In this document: piece after piece, positions 1 through 9,106 of the stretch
How positions within the stretch are numbered: the first letter of the stretch is position 1
Layout of the letters: each line of letters opens with the position of its first letter
Assembly: GCF_029643245.1 (NCBI RefSeq)
Contig: NZ_CP116398.1
Coordinates: 3,778,372-3,842,371, forward strand
From: Methylomonas sp. EFPC3
Lineage (GTDB): Bacteria; Pseudomonadota; Gammaproteobacteria; Methylococcales; Methylomonadaceae
Direction of reading: 5' to 3'
Length of the DNA stretch: 64,000 nucleotides
Made by a program: the position numbers and the translations under genes
Notes under the pieces: model-generated
The model's database searches: none
What the model saw: the letters and a program-made list of their open reading frames with translations, nothing else
What the model was told of the DNA's origin: nothing

Positions 1-1356
1 GATATTGGCCTGCGCCTCTCCGCGCGACGGCGTGCGCGCGGCCCTGGATACCGAGGCCCACACCGAGTGTTTCGGGTCTGGCGTCCACATCAGTCGGGCG
101 TTGGGTTGCACCTGGGTGTTGCCGAAGTGGCTTTCTTCCAGTTTGGTACCCAAGGTCAAGCGTAAGGTGTCGTCGATCAGCGTGATGTCGTCCTGCACGA
201 AGGCGCTGCCGTTGTGGTAGCCCAGGCTGGTCGGGTTGAACGCGATTGCCGCGCTGCCGTTGGTTGCACTGTGAATGAAACGGTAGCTGGCGCCCCACAT
301 CAAGTCGTGATCGGGATTCGGATGCAGGCGATGCTGAAAGTCGATGTCGAACATGTCCTGACTGTCGGACAGGGCTGCCGCGCTGAAATTGACCCGGTCG
401 TAATAGCCTTGCAGCATAAACTCGGAACCGTCGCTGAGATTGCCTTCCCAGCGCGCCAACAAATTGGCGCCTTCGGCATGGTCGTCGGTATTGAATGGCG
501 AATTGAACGGCGGAGCGACCGTTTGCGCCGGCACCGTATTGCCGACATTCTTGCGGTAGACGTCGCCTTGTACGGTATAGCGATTGTCGTTGGAGATGCG
601 GTTGTCGATCCGGAAACCGCCCTGCACCGAGCGCCAGTCGTCATGCAGGCGTTCGCCGGTGTTGCTGACGAACGTATTGCGTTCGAAGGTTCTGGCGTAG
701 ACCCGGTAGTTGCCGTCGTCGCCGACCCGACCGCCGTGACGGTAGCCGGCGAATCCGGTTTCCTGGTTGCCGCCGCCGGCCACAAACAGGTTGCCTTGGG
801 TATCCTTGGCTTTTTTGGTGATGATGTTGATCACGCCGTTCACCGCGTTGGCACCCCACATGACGGCGCCGGGGCCGCGGATGACTTCGATGCGCTCGAT
901 GTCTTCCATCATTGTGTCCTGCAAGTCCCAGAACACGCCGGAGAACAGCGGGGTGTAAACCGAGCGGCCGTCCATCAATACCAGCAGTTTATTGGCATAG
1001 CGGCCGTTGAAACCGCGCGCGGTCACCGACCAGACGCTGGCGTTGATTTGTGCAACTTCGATGCCGGGTGCCAGTCGCAACGCATCGGGGATCGAGGTCG
1101 CGCCCGAGCGGCGAATGTCGTCCTGGCTGATGACAAATGCGGCGGCGGCCGTGTCCGACACGGTTTGGGTCTTGCGGGAGGCCGACGACACTTCCATTTG
1201 CATCAGGTCATTGATCGATAACTCCTCCAGCGTTGGCGGCGGCTCGTCGGCCGCTGCGACGCAACTCAGGCTCAAGGCCAAGCCGAAAAAAATGTTACGC
1301 GAACCGGACATTGCCGGTGCAAACGGGCAGGGAAACGGTAGTCGGTGCGGTTTCAT
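1..1356 (-). CDS. TonB-dependent outer-membrane receptor, C-terminus beyond window
   Basis: Reading leftward, the translation starts with a signal peptide and then a TonB-box/plug domain, with LMDGRSVYTPLF and the plug signature IERIEVIRGPGAVMWGANA followed by GVINIITK. About 450 residues are present, covering the plug and the first barrel strands; the rest lies left of base 1. The family imports siderophores, cobalamin or other large ligands using TonB energy; the ligand cannot be told from this part. The first ATG is at 1356, but an in-frame ATG at 1311 gives a more classical signal peptide (MSGSRNIFFGLALSLSC). Neither has a clear ribosome binding site. Confidence 0.9.
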   Translation of the reverse strand, partial: MKPHRLPFPCPFAPAMSGSRNIFFGLALSLSCVAAADEPPPTLEELSINDLMQMEVSSASRKTQTVSDTAAAAFVISQDDIRRSGATSIPDALRLAPGIEVAQINASVWSVTARGFNGRYANKLLVLMDGRSVYTPLFSGVFWDLQDTMMEDIERIEVIRGPGAVMWGANAVNGVINIITKKAKDTQGNLFVAGGGNQETGFAGYRHGGRVGDDGNYRVYARTFERNTFVSNTGERLHDDWRSVQGGFRIDNRISNDNRYTVQGDVYRKNVGNTVPAQTVAPPFNSPFNTDDHAEGANLLARWEGNLSDGSEFMLQGYYDRVNFSAAALSDSQDMFDIDFQHRLHPNPDHDLMWGASYRFIHSATNGSAAIAFNPTSLGYHNGSAFVQDDITLIDDTLRLTLGTKLEESHFGNTQVQPNARLMWTPDPKHSVWASVSRAARTPSRGEAQANI

Positions 1357-1667
1357 GGTGGGCGGCGGGTTAACGTGGCTAGCGGCAAATGAGCGTCGGT
1401 GTCGTCAAGGCAAAGGGTTGCTGCCTGTAAGGTCTTGGTAAAGGGCCAGGGGCGGTTTAAGTATGGCGGTAATTTTCAAAAAGCAAGGCTTAGGGCTTAG
1501 TTTTCTGCGAGTTATCGCCGGCTGCTTGCCGGGCTGCACCGGTTATTGCCGTTTCCCGTTGCCGGCGTCAGCCCTCTCGGCGCGAATAAACGTATGCCGG
1601 ACAAGTCTTCAGCGCCGCCTGTTGGTACAATGCGCCGTTTTTTCAGTCATTTATCCGGGAGTACTTC
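1357..1667. other. Divergent intergenic region, TonB receptor / aguA
   Basis: This 311-base gap separates two divergent genes and must hold both promoters. I see no convincing gene. On the minus strand, 1521-1560 contains a GGGAA...CCGG...GCAAGCAG string faintly like the core of a cobalamin riboswitch, but the 3' B12 box is missing, so no riboswitch is called. Confidence 0.5.
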
Positions 1668-2699
1668 ATGATTCGCTTTCCAGCCGAATGGGAACCACAA
1701 GCGGCGGTTATCATCGCCTGGCCGCACCACAGCGGCGATTTCAGCAATTTGTCCGCGGTCGAGGATTGCTACCATGCCGCCGCTACCGCGATCAGCCGGT
1801 TTCAGCCGTTGGTGGTGATCTGTAAGGACGGCGAACATCAACAACATATTCAGACGCAACTGCCGCACAATCCTCAGATTCATTACGTTCAAGCCGATTA
1901 CAACGACATCTGGCTGCGCGATACGGTATTTCTGACCCTGGAGTGGCAGCATCCGAAAGCCGCGGTGCAGATGCTGAATTTCCGTTTCAACGGTTGGGGC
2001 AACAAATATCCGCACGCCGCCGACGATGCGCTGAATCTGGCATTGTTCGCCCATCCGATTTTCAAGGGGCATCCGACCGCGACGCTGGATTTGGTGTTGG
2101 AAGGCGGCAGCATCGAATCCGACGGCCAAGGCACCTTGATGAGCACCAAGAACTGCTTGTTCAACCCGAACCGTAACCCCGGCCTGTCAGCGGAAGCGAT
2201 TACCGGCCAGTTGCAGAATTATCTGGGGGCGAAGCGGGTGCTGTGGGTCGAGCAAAGCAATCTGGCCGGCGACGATACCGATGCCCATATCGATACGCTG
2301 GCGCGGTTTTGCAGTGTCGATACCATCGCCTATACCGCTTGCGAGGATAGCGAAGATCCGCATTATGCCGGCTTGAAAAATATGGAGGCCCAGTTACAGG
2401 CTTTCCGCACTGAGGCTGGCGCGGCTTATAAACTGGTGGCGTTGCCGCTGCCGAAGCCGATCTTCGACGAACATGGACAGCGTTTGCCGGCCAACTACGC
2501 CAATTTTCTGATTATCAACGGTGCGCTGCTGGTGCCGGTCTACGACGATGCCAACGATGCCGTGGCAGTGGAACGTTTGGCGGCTTGCTTCCCGGAGCGC
2601 GAAATTGTCCCCGTGCCTTGCCGAGCGCTGGTGCACCAATACGGCAGCTTGCATTGCGCCAGCATGCAGGTGCCGGCCGTCGTCAAACTGAATTTTTAA
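1668..2699 (+). CDS. aguA: Agmatine deiminase
   Basis: The enzyme hydrolyses agmatine to N-carbamoylputrescine and ammonia in the arginine-decarboxylase route to putrescine. The 343-residue protein has the family length and motifs in order: NDIWLRD near residue 80, FNGWGNKY near 107, LEGGSIESDGQGT near 144, NPNRNPG, and the catalytic cysteine in GSLHCAS near residue 330. The ATG at 1668 follows a CGGGAG ribosome binding site. The next gene encodes the following step, so the two almost certainly form an operon. Confidence 0.95.
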   Translation: MIRFPAEWEPQAAVIIAWPHHSGDFSNLSAVEDCYHAAATAISRFQPLVVICKDGEHQQHIQTQLPHNPQIHYVQADYNDIWLRDTVFLTLEWQHPKAAVQMLNFRFNGWGNKYPHAADDALNLALFAHPIFKGHPTATLDLVLEGGSIESDGQGTLMSTKNCLFNPNRNPGLSAEAITGQLQNYLGAKRVLWVEQSNLAGDDTDAHIDTLARFCSVDTIAYTACEDSEDPHYAGLKNMEAQLQAFRTEAGAAYKLVALPLPKPIFDEHGQRLPANYANFLIINGALLVPVYDDANDAVAVERLAACFPEREIVPVPCRALVHQYGSLHCASMQVPAVVKLNF

Positions 2700-2768
2700 C
2701 ATTCCATTCCTTCAGCTCCTTCCGGCGCGGATTTTCGCGCCGTCAGACTATCGTTAACAGTTATAAGT

Positions 2769-3653
2769 ATGAAAAGAACCATTACCGCTTGTGCGGTCCA
2801 GCAACCGTGCAATCGCGGCCGGGAAACCAATCTGGCCTATTCCATTAATCAGATCGAAGCGGCTGCCAAGCGCAATGCCGATTTGGTCGTGCTGCCCGAG
2901 CTGCATCTGGACCATTATTTTTGCCAAAGCGAAGACACTGCCTGCTTCGACTTGGCGCAGCCGGTGCCGGGGCCGACCTGCGAGGTGCTGGCGCAAGTCG
3001 CGGCCGACAATAAAGTCGTGATCGTATCGACGATCTTCGAAAGGCGGGCGCCGGGGCTCTACCACAATACGGCCGTGGTGTTCGACAAAGACGGGAGCAT
3101 CGCCGGGACGTTCCGCAAGATGCATATTCCGGACGATCCGGGGTTTTACGAGAAATTTTATTTTACGCCGGGCGATCTCGGCTTTCGGCCGATTGAAACC
3201 TCGATCGGTAAACTGGGGGTATTGATCTGCTGGGACCAGTGGTACCCGGAGGCGGCGCGGCTAATGGCATTGGCCGGAGCCGAAGTGCTGATTTATCCGA
3301 CCGCCATCGGTTGGGATCCGAGCGACGACGCAGGCGAGCAAACGCGCCAGCGCGATGCCTGGGTGACCGTGCAGCGCGGGCATGCCGTCGCCAACGGTCT
3401 GCCGCTGATTTCCTGTAACCGTATCGGCTTCGAAGCGGCGCCGGACCAGGCGCAAGGCATCCAGTTTTGGGGAAACAGTTTTATCGCCGGCCCTCAGGGC
3501 GAAATCCTGGCCAGCGCCGACGATAAACAGGATTTGTTGTTGTTTGCCGAGATTGATGTGTGGCGTAGCGAAGATGTTAGGCGGATTTGGCCGTTTTTGC
3601 GTGACCGCCGCATTGAGGCGTACCAGGATTTGTTGCGGCGTTATATCGATTGA
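2769..3653 (+). CDS. aguB: N-carbamoylputrescine amidase
   Basis: This nitrilase-superfamily amidohydrolase converts N-carbamoylputrescine to putrescine, CO2 and ammonia. The catalytic triad is visible: Glu in PELH (about residue 45), Lys in RKMHIPD (about 117) and Cys in ICWDQWYPE (about 154). The 294-residue length fits AguB. It lies 69 bases after aguA on the same strand, so both enzymes needed to turn agmatine into putrescine are together. It ends just before a strong inverted repeat shared with the convergent rne gene. Confidence 0.95.
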   Translation: MKRTITACAVQQPCNRGRETNLAYSINQIEAAAKRNADLVVLPELHLDHYFCQSEDTACFDLAQPVPGPTCEVLAQVAADNKVVIVSTIFERRAPGLYHNTAVVFDKDGSIAGTFRKMHIPDDPGFYEKFYFTPGDLGFRPIETSIGKLGVLICWDQWYPEAARLMALAGAEVLIYPTAIGWDPSDDAGEQTRQRDAWVTVQRGHAVANGLPLISCNRIGFEAAPDQAQGIQFWGNSFIAGPQGEILASADDKQDLLLFAEIDVWRSEDVRRIWPFLRDRRIEAYQDLLRRYID

Positions 3654-3660
3654 GCCTCGG

Positions 3661-3695
3661 CTAGGCGGGCGCCGTGTTCGACGGCGCCCGCCTAG
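3661..3695. terminator. Perfect 14-bp hairpin between aguB and rne
   Basis: CTAGGCGGGCGCCG (3661-3674) and its exact complement (3682-3695) flank a 7-base loop. It lies just between the convergent aguB and rne stop codons, where a bidirectional terminator is expected. It lacks a clear U-tract, so it may instead act as a Rho-assisted or RNA-stabilising hairpin. Confidence 0.7.
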
Positions 3696-3698
3696 ACA

Positions 3699-5888
3699 TC
3701 AGTCTTCGGCCGCGGTGCGGACAGGTTCGTAATCGCGCGGGGTTTCTGCCGGGCGCGGACTCCGTTCCGCATGGTCGCTGTCGGCGCTACGGCTTGGGTT
3801 GCGGAATTCTCCGCGGTCGGCAGGCGCGGGTGGAGCGGATTCGGCGGTGTGTTGCTCGCCGTTTGCGCCGATACCATTCGGCTCGCTACGTTTTTCGGCG
3901 CCGTTGCGCGGTCCTCGGCGGCGACTACGGCTGCGGCGGCTGCGCTCCCGATCCGGCGTGCCTGAGGCTTTTTTCGCAGCGTTGTCTAGTCCCGAGTCTA
4001 GCTCGCCGGTCGCTGCCGGTCTGGCTTCGTCGCTTAGGTTTGCGACGGTGTCCTGGCCGGCTGTTGCCGCTGGAGCCGGGCGGCGATTGCCGTTACGGCG
4101 ATTGTTGTTGCGGCCGGCGCCACGTTCGCCGCGCTCACCACGGTCGCGGCGATTGTTGCGGCCGGGTTTGGCTTTATCTTCACCACTTTTTTCGGCGGCT
4201 TCGGCGTTTTCGACGGTTTTACCGGCGCCGATCAGGCGTTGCCAGAAACGCTGGATCAGGCTGGCCGAAGTTTTCTTACTTTGAACCGGGGCCGGTGAGT
4301 CAGGCAGAAATTCCTTGATTGCGGCTTTTTCGGTTTTCGGACCCAGTTGTTTGGCGAACTCCGGAACCGTGATGTCTTCTTCCTTGATCTGCAAATGGCT
4401 GGCCTTCTCTTCGCTGTCGCCGGTGGCTTTGATGCGCTCGATGTCGTAAGCCGGCGTTTCCAGGTGTTTGCTCGGCAACACGATGATGCCGACTTGCAGC
4501 CGGGACTCGATTTCCTGAATCGAGGCGCGTTTTTCGTTGAGCAGGAAGGTGGCGCAATCGATCGGCAAGTGAGCGATGACACGCTCGGTGCCTTTTTTCA
4601 TCGCTTCTTCTTCGATCAAGCGCAGTACGGCCAGCGTGACCGATTCGACGTTACGGATCGTGCCTTGGCCTTTGCAGCGGGGGCAGGTCAACTGGGTCGA
4701 GTCGCCCAAAGACGGCCGCAAGCGTTGGCGCGACATTTCCATCAAGCCGAAGCGGGAGATGCGGCCGGTCTGGATGCGGGCGCGGTCGATTTTCAGCGCG
4801 TCGCGCAGCCGGTTTTCCACCTCGCGCTGGTTTTTGTTGGACATCATGTCGATGAAGTCGATCACGAACAGGCCGCCCAAGTCGCGCAAACGCAGTTGGC
4901 GGGCGATTTCGTCGGCGGCTTCCAGGTTGGTATTGAGCGCGGTTTCTTCGATGTCGCTGCCTTTGGTGGCGCGGGCCGAGTTGATGTCGATCGAGGTCAA
5001 CGCTTCGGTGTGGTCGATGACGATCGAGCCGCCGGATGGCAGTGAAACTTCGCGTTTGTAGGCCATCTCGATCTGGGTTTCGATCTGGTAGCGGCTGAAT
5101 AGCGGCACGCTATCCTGGTACAGTTTGGCCTTGTGCAGGTTGTGCGGCATCACTTGTTTCAGGAAGTTATGCACCAGCTTGTAGGCGCCTTCCTGGTCGA
5201 TCAGGATTTCGTCGATGTCGCCGCGCAAATGATCGCGTAGCGCGCGGATGATGACGTTGCTTTCCTGGAAAATCAGGAATGGTGCCGTTTGTTCCTGGCT
5301 GGAGCGGTCTATCGCCTCCCATAGTTGCATCAGGTAGTTCAAATCCCACTGCAATTCTTCGACGTTTTTGTCGGAACCGGCGGTGCGGATGATCAGGCCC
5401 ATGCTGTCCGGGATTTCCAGCGCGGCCATGGTTTCGCGCAATTCGCTGCGGTTTTCGCCTTCGATGCGGCGGGAGATGCCGCCGGCTTTGGGGTTGTTCG
5501 GCATCAGCACCAGATAGGTGCCGGCCAGACTGATGTAGGTCGTTAGCGCCGCGCCTTTGTTGCCGCGTTCTTCTTTTTCGATTTGAACGACGATTTCCTG
5601 GCCTTCGCGGATATTGCTTTTGCTGGAGCTTTTACCTTCCTGACCGTCGCCGGTGCGGTATTCCGGGGCGATTTCCTTGAACGGCAGAAAGCCGTGTTTT
5701 TCGGCGCCGTAGTTGACGAAGGCGGCTTCGAGACTGGGTTCTACCCGGGTGATGATGCCTTTGTAAATATTGGATTTTTTTTGTTCTTTCGATGGAACTT
5801 CGATGTCGAAATCGTAAAGTTTCTGGCCATCTACCAATGCCACCCGCAGCTCTTCGGGCTGCGTGGCGTTGATAAGCATTCTTTTCAT
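3699..5888 (-). CDS. rne: Ribonuclease E, short scaffold form
   Basis: This endoribonuclease starts mRNA decay and processes rRNA and tRNA precursors. The N-terminal half has the S1 domain (about 38-120), the DNase I-like site with [12 protein letters not shown] and DFIDMM (metal-binding aspartates) and the zinc-link CPRCKGQG. After about residue 520 the chain is low in complexity and rich in Arg, Asn and Gly ([11 protein letters not shown]), resembling an RNA-binding arm. At 729 residues it is much shorter than the 1,061-residue E. coli enzyme, so the degradosome scaffold is reduced. The Zn-link and arm make RNase E more likely than RNase G. It is divergent from rluC, as in E. coli. Confidence 0.93.
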   Translation of the reverse strand: MKRMLINATQPEELRVALVDGQKLYDFDIEVPSKEQKKSNIYKGIITRVEPSLEAAFVNYGAEKHGFLPFKEIAPEYRTGDGQEGKSSSKSNIREGQEIVVQIEKEERGNKGAALTTYISLAGTYLVLMPNNPKAGGISRRIEGENRSELRETMAALEIPDSMGLIIRTAGSDKNVEELQWDLNYLMQLWEAIDRSSQEQTAPFLIFQESNVIIRALRDHLRGDIDEILIDQEGAYKLVHNFLKQVMPHNLHKAKLYQDSVPLFSRYQIETQIEMAYKREVSLPSGGSIVIDHTEALTSIDINSARATKGSDIEETALNTNLEAADEIARQLRLRDLGGLFVIDFIDMMSNKNQREVENRLRDALKIDRARIQTGRISRFGLMEMSRQRLRPSLGDSTQLTCPRCKGQGTIRNVESVTLAVLRLIEEEAMKKGTERVIAHLPIDCATFLLNEKRASIQEIESRLQVGIIVLPSKHLETPAYDIERIKATGDSEEKASHLQIKEEDITVPEFAKQLGPKTEKAAIKEFLPDSPAPVQSKKTSASLIQRFWQRLIGAGKTVENAEAAEKSGEDKAKPGRNNRRDRGERGERGAGRNNNRRNGNRRPAPAATAGQDTVANLSDEARPAATGELDSGLDNAAKKASGTPDRERSRRSRSRRRGPRNGAEKRSEPNGIGANGEQHTAESAPPAPADRGEFRNPSRSADSDHAERSPRPAETPRDYEPVRTAAED

Positions 5889-6307
5889 TTAATTATCCTT
5901 ATTGTTCTGTGTATCCTAACTAGAGCGTGAACAGGTTTGGTTGTCGCGGATAAAGGCGGCGTGTTTCCCAATATGACTTTTAGTTGAGCGGCCGGACTGA
6001 CTGAAAACTGCAATATCTTGTAGTTATTGTCGCAGTGGGTGTCGGCAATGCCGAGCGTGGCGCTTGAAAAGTGGGAGGTCTGTTGTACCGAACTCTACGC
6101 AAAGGATGCAGCTCGCTCATCATGGGTTGAGCGACAAAACCCGAGAAAATTCTTTATAAGTCTGGCGCGGCGGAACAGCGCTAAAACCATGGTTTTAAAT
6201 TTTTATAATTAAAGTCTATCCAAAGATAAACCAGCCTAATATAGCAATGTTTATTCGGACCAGCAATTTTAAACATGGCTCGTGCATATGTTGCTATCAT
6301 TTGCCGC
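5889..6307. other. rne / rluC divergent intergenic region
   Basis: This 419-base gap carries no credible gene. In E. coli the equivalent region holds the rluC promoter and a long rne leader that RNase E cleaves to control its own synthesis; a similar leader is likely but no conserved stem can be confirmed by eye. An AT-rich stretch with the palindrome AAAACCATGGTTTT lies at 6182-6195. Confidence 0.45.
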
Positions 6308-7267
6308 ATGAGTAGTGCATCAGACCCGACTAACCCGCAAGTCCAATGGCTGGAAATCACCGAGGCGAACAACGAACAACGGCTCGATAATTTTCTGATC
6401 TTTTATCTCAAAGGCGTACCGAAAACCCGAATTTACCGGATGGTCAGAAAGGGCGAAGTACGGGTCAACAAGGGTCGTACCGACGTCAGTTATAAACTGC
6501 AGATTGGCGACATCGTGCGCATCCCCCCAGTCAGGGTTGCGGACAAAAAAGACGAAGTCATCGTCCAGCCCACCTTGAAGTTCAGCCTGGAAAACCACAT
6601 TCTCTACGAAGACGACGGCTTTATCGTACTGAACAAGCCGGCCGGATTTGCCGTACACGGCGGCAGCGGCGTCAGTTCCGGCGTGATCGAGGGGTTGCGC
6701 CAAATTCGGCCGCAGCAGAAGTTTCTGGAGCTGGTGCATCGGCTGGATAAGGAGACTTCCGGCTGCTTGTTGATCGCGAAGAAGCGCTCGGTGCTAAAGG
6801 TGTTGCATGAACTTTTTCGCGGCGACGGCATTCAGAAGACCTATCTGGCTTTGCTGGTCGGGCAATTTCAGCGCAAAAAGCAGGTAGTAGACGTGCCGTT
6901 GTTGAAGAATGTCGCCCAAGGCGGCGAGCGAATGGTGGTTGTTAGCCAAGCGGGTAAGGCTGCGGAAACGTTGTTCACCCGGCTGAAGCAATACCAGGAT
7001 GCCACGCTGGTGCATGCAGCGCCGAAGACCGGCCGCACCCACCAGATTCGGGTGCATGCGGCGTGGTTGGGGCATCCGATAGTCGCCGACGACCGCTACG
7101 GGGAAGACGAGACTAACAAAATGTTTAAAAAACGCGGCTACAAACGGCTGTTTTTACATGCCGAACAACTGCAGTTTGCCCATCCTCTGACCGGTAAACC
7201 TTTACATTTCTTTGCGCCGCTGCCCAGCGATTTGCAGCAATTGATCGAACATGAAAAACCGCTTTGA
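6308..7267 (+). CDS. rluC: 23S rRNA pseudouridine synthase RluC
   Basis: The enzyme isomerises three uridines of 23S rRNA (955, 2504 and 2580 in E. coli). An N-terminal S4 RNA-binding domain (about 20-75, KGEVRVNKGRT) is followed by the catalytic domain with HRLDKETSG, whose Asp is the nucleophile, and GRTHQIRVH. The start is set at the ATG at 6308 because alignment with E. coli RluC begins there; an upstream ATG at 6275 would add 11 unmatched residues. Its end overlaps the next gene by 17 bases. Confidence 0.93.
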   Translation: MSSASDPTNPQVQWLEITEANNEQRLDNFLIFYLKGVPKTRIYRMVRKGEVRVNKGRTDVSYKLQIGDIVRIPPVRVADKKDEVIVQPTLKFSLENHILYEDDGFIVLNKPAGFAVHGGSGVSSGVIEGLRQIRPQQKFLELVHRLDKETSGCLLIAKKRSVLKVLHELFRGDGIQKTYLALLVGQFQRKKQVVDVPLLKNVAQGGERMVVVSQAGKAAETLFTRLKQYQDATLVHAAPKTGRTHQIRVHAAWLGHPIVADDRYGEDETNKMFKKRGYKRLFLHAEQLQFAHPLTGKPLHFFAPLPSDLQQLIEHEKPL

Positions 7268-7898
7268 TTTAATCATTTTCGATTGGGACGGGACATTGAT
7301 GGATTCGGTGGACTGGATAGTCCGCTGCATTCAACAGGCGGCTGAGACTTGCGGCTGCGACGTGCCGTCGGCGCCGGCCATCAAGGATATTATCGGTTTA
7401 AGCATCGATAACGCGACTCTGCAATTGTTTCCCGATGCGGATGCCGAAACAAGGCAACGGTTGGCCGCTGTTTACAGCGAGGCGTTTTTCTCGCGGCAGA
7501 TCGGTCCGGCGGATTTGTTTCCGGGCGTTGCGAACATGTTGCAACGCCTGCGTACCGATGGCTTGCGCTTGGCGGTGGCTACCGGCAAGAAACGCGCCGG
7601 CCTGGATCAATCCATGCGCGGCACCGGCGTAGCGGATTTGTTTTGCACTACCCGCAGCTCGGACCAGACCGCCTCGAAGCCCGACCCGTTGATGGTGACC
7701 GAAATTTTGGCGGAGCTTGGAATCGACAAACAGCGGGCCTTGCTGGTCGGCGATTCCGCGCACGACATGCAAATGGCGCTGAATGCCGGTGTCGCGGCGG
7801 CGGCCGTCACATGCGGTGCTCACTCCAGAGAAACACTGCGGCAATACAATCCGCTGGTTTGTCTGGATTACCCGACGGATTTGCTTGAATTACTTTAG
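7251..7898 (+). CDS. HAD-superfamily phosphatase, phosphoglycolate phosphatase-like
   Basis: The 215-residue protein has the HAD motifs: nucleophile DWDGT (residues 11-15), a Thr in VATGKK (motif II), Lys in SKPDP (motif III) and acidic GDSAHD (motif IV). Such proteins hydrolyse small phosphomonoesters. Genes next to rluC in other gammaproteobacteria are often annotated as phosphoglycolate phosphatase, but the substrate cannot be read from sequence. It overlaps rluC and is followed 9 bases later by the protease gene, so the three are probably co-transcribed. Confidence 0.85.
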   Translation: MKNRFDLIIFDWDGTLMDSVDWIVRCIQQAAETCGCDVPSAPAIKDIIGLSIDNATLQLFPDADAETRQRLAAVYSEAFFSRQIGPADLFPGVANMLQRLRTDGLRLAVATGKKRAGLDQSMRGTGVADLFCTTRSSDQTASKPDPLMVTEILAELGIDKQRALLVGDSAHDMQMALNAGVAAAAVTCGAHSRETLRQYNPLVCLDYPTDLLELL

Positions 7899-7907
7899 GA
7901 GGTCACG

Positions 7908-8882
7908 GTGGATACGAATCAACAGCATCCCGACAATTCAGACCAGAACGCTCCCGGCTGGGAAAAGGCGGTACTCGAGAAGCTGGCGTTCGCCGCAATT
8001 GCCGAGCAGAAAGCGGCGCGGCGCTGGGGTATTTTCTTCAAATTGCTGACTTTCGCCTATTTGTCGGTGGCGATGGGTGTGGCTTTGTACCCGCAACTGA
8101 AACAAGAGGTTGAGACCGGGTCGGCGCAGCACGTGGCGATCGTCGACGTGTTGGGCCAGATCGCCGAGGGCGAAGGTGCGGCGGCCGATACCATCATCGA
8201 AGGCCTGCGCGATGCGGCAAAGGATAAAAATACCAAAGGCATCATTCTGAATATCAATTCGCCGGGCGGCAGCGCCGTGCAATCGGCTTACGTCTATGAC
8301 GAAATCAGGCGTTTGAAAGCCCAGCATCCGCAATTGCCGATTTACTCCGTGGTTGGCGATATCTGCGCGTCGGGCGGGTATTACATTGCTTCCGCCAGCG
8401 ACAAGATTTATGTCAACCAATCCAGCTTGATCGGCTCAATCGGTGTCGTGATGAATGGTTTTGGTTTCAGTAATGTGTTGGAGAAATTGGGTGTGGAGCG
8501 GCGCTTATTGACTGCGGGGGAGCATAAAGCCATGCTCGATCCGTTCTCGCCGGTGAATGCGCAGGAAAGCAAGCACATGCAATCCCTGTTGAACCAAGTC
8601 CACCAGCAGTTTATCGAGGCAGTCAGAGCCGGACGCGGTGAGCGCTTAAAAGAGAGTCCGGAAATGTTTTCCGGATTGGTATGGTCCGGGCAGGAAGGCG
8701 TGAAATTGGGTTTGGCGGACGGCTTCGGCAGCATCGATTCGGTCGTGCGCGAGCAATTCGGCACTGAGGACACGGTCAATTTCACGCCGCACGAACGCTT
8801 GATCGATCGCTTGGCCGGCCGTTTCGGCGCCGCATTCGGTCACAGCATTGCTACTGCTCTGAACATTGGCGGTCTTCACTAA
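7908..8882 (+). CDS. sppA: Signal peptide peptidase SppA, short S49-family form
   Basis: This is a membrane serine protease of family S49 that cleaves leftover signal peptides. A single membrane segment (about 44-65) is followed by the protease domain, with the nucleophile Ser in CASGGYYIA (about residue 154) and general-base Lys in EHKAMLDPF (about 207). The 324-residue length matches the single-domain SppA type rather than the 618-residue E. coli form. The start is GTG at 7908, set by a strong AGGAGG at 7897-7902. Confidence 0.9.
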   Translation: MDTNQQHPDNSDQNAPGWEKAVLEKLAFAAIAEQKAARRWGIFFKLLTFAYLSVAMGVALYPQLKQEVETGSAQHVAIVDVLGQIAEGEGAAADTIIEGLRDAAKDKNTKGIILNINSPGGSAVQSAYVYDEIRRLKAQHPQLPIYSVVGDICASGGYYIASASDKIYVNQSSLIGSIGVVMNGFGFSNVLEKLGVERRLLTAGEHKAMLDPFSPVNAQESKHMQSLLNQVHQQFIEAVRAGRGERLKESPEMFSGLVWSGQEGVKLGLADGFGSIDSVVREQFGTEDTVNFTPHERLIDRLAGRFGAAFGHSIATALNIGGLH

Positions 8883-8968
8883 GGACAAAGTTTATGTTTC
8901 GCCGCTTGCCTAATCGCGGCGATTTAAGGATAATAGCCAGCTCTTCAGCCAGTCGCTGATGTTTTTAT

Positions 8969-9078
8969 GGTTACTGTGTCGGTCCTCTCGCAACGATACG
9001 CTGTAAACCCCGCCAGGTCCGGAAGGAAGCAACGGTAGCAGCGGATTCGTGTGCCGGGATGCGGCTGGCGCAGTAGCC
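8969..9078 (+). ncRNA. ffs: 4.5S signal recognition particle RNA
   Basis: The apical Ffh-binding domain is nearly identical to the bacterial consensus: CCAGGTCCGGAAGGAAGCA at 9013-9031, flanked by CTCTCGCAACG and GTGTGCCGGGAT. The ends pair as GGTTACTGTG with CGCAGTAGCC, giving a single hairpin of about 110 nucleotides. It lies just upstream of dnaX, a common gammaproteobacterial position. Confidence 0.95.
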
Positions 9079-9106
9079 GCCCAATCTCCTGCCGCTTCCG
9101 TTGCTA

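Noticed and set aside
214-1221. A 335-codon plus-strand frame
   Set aside because: The minus strand in this stretch encodes a clear TonB receptor plug; the plus frame has no domain.
1521-1560. Cobalamin-riboswitch-like core on the minus strand upstream of the TonB receptor
   Set aside because: GGGAA and CCGG elements are present, but the B12 box and the GCCACTG element are missing, and the similarity is within what GC-rich sequence gives by chance.
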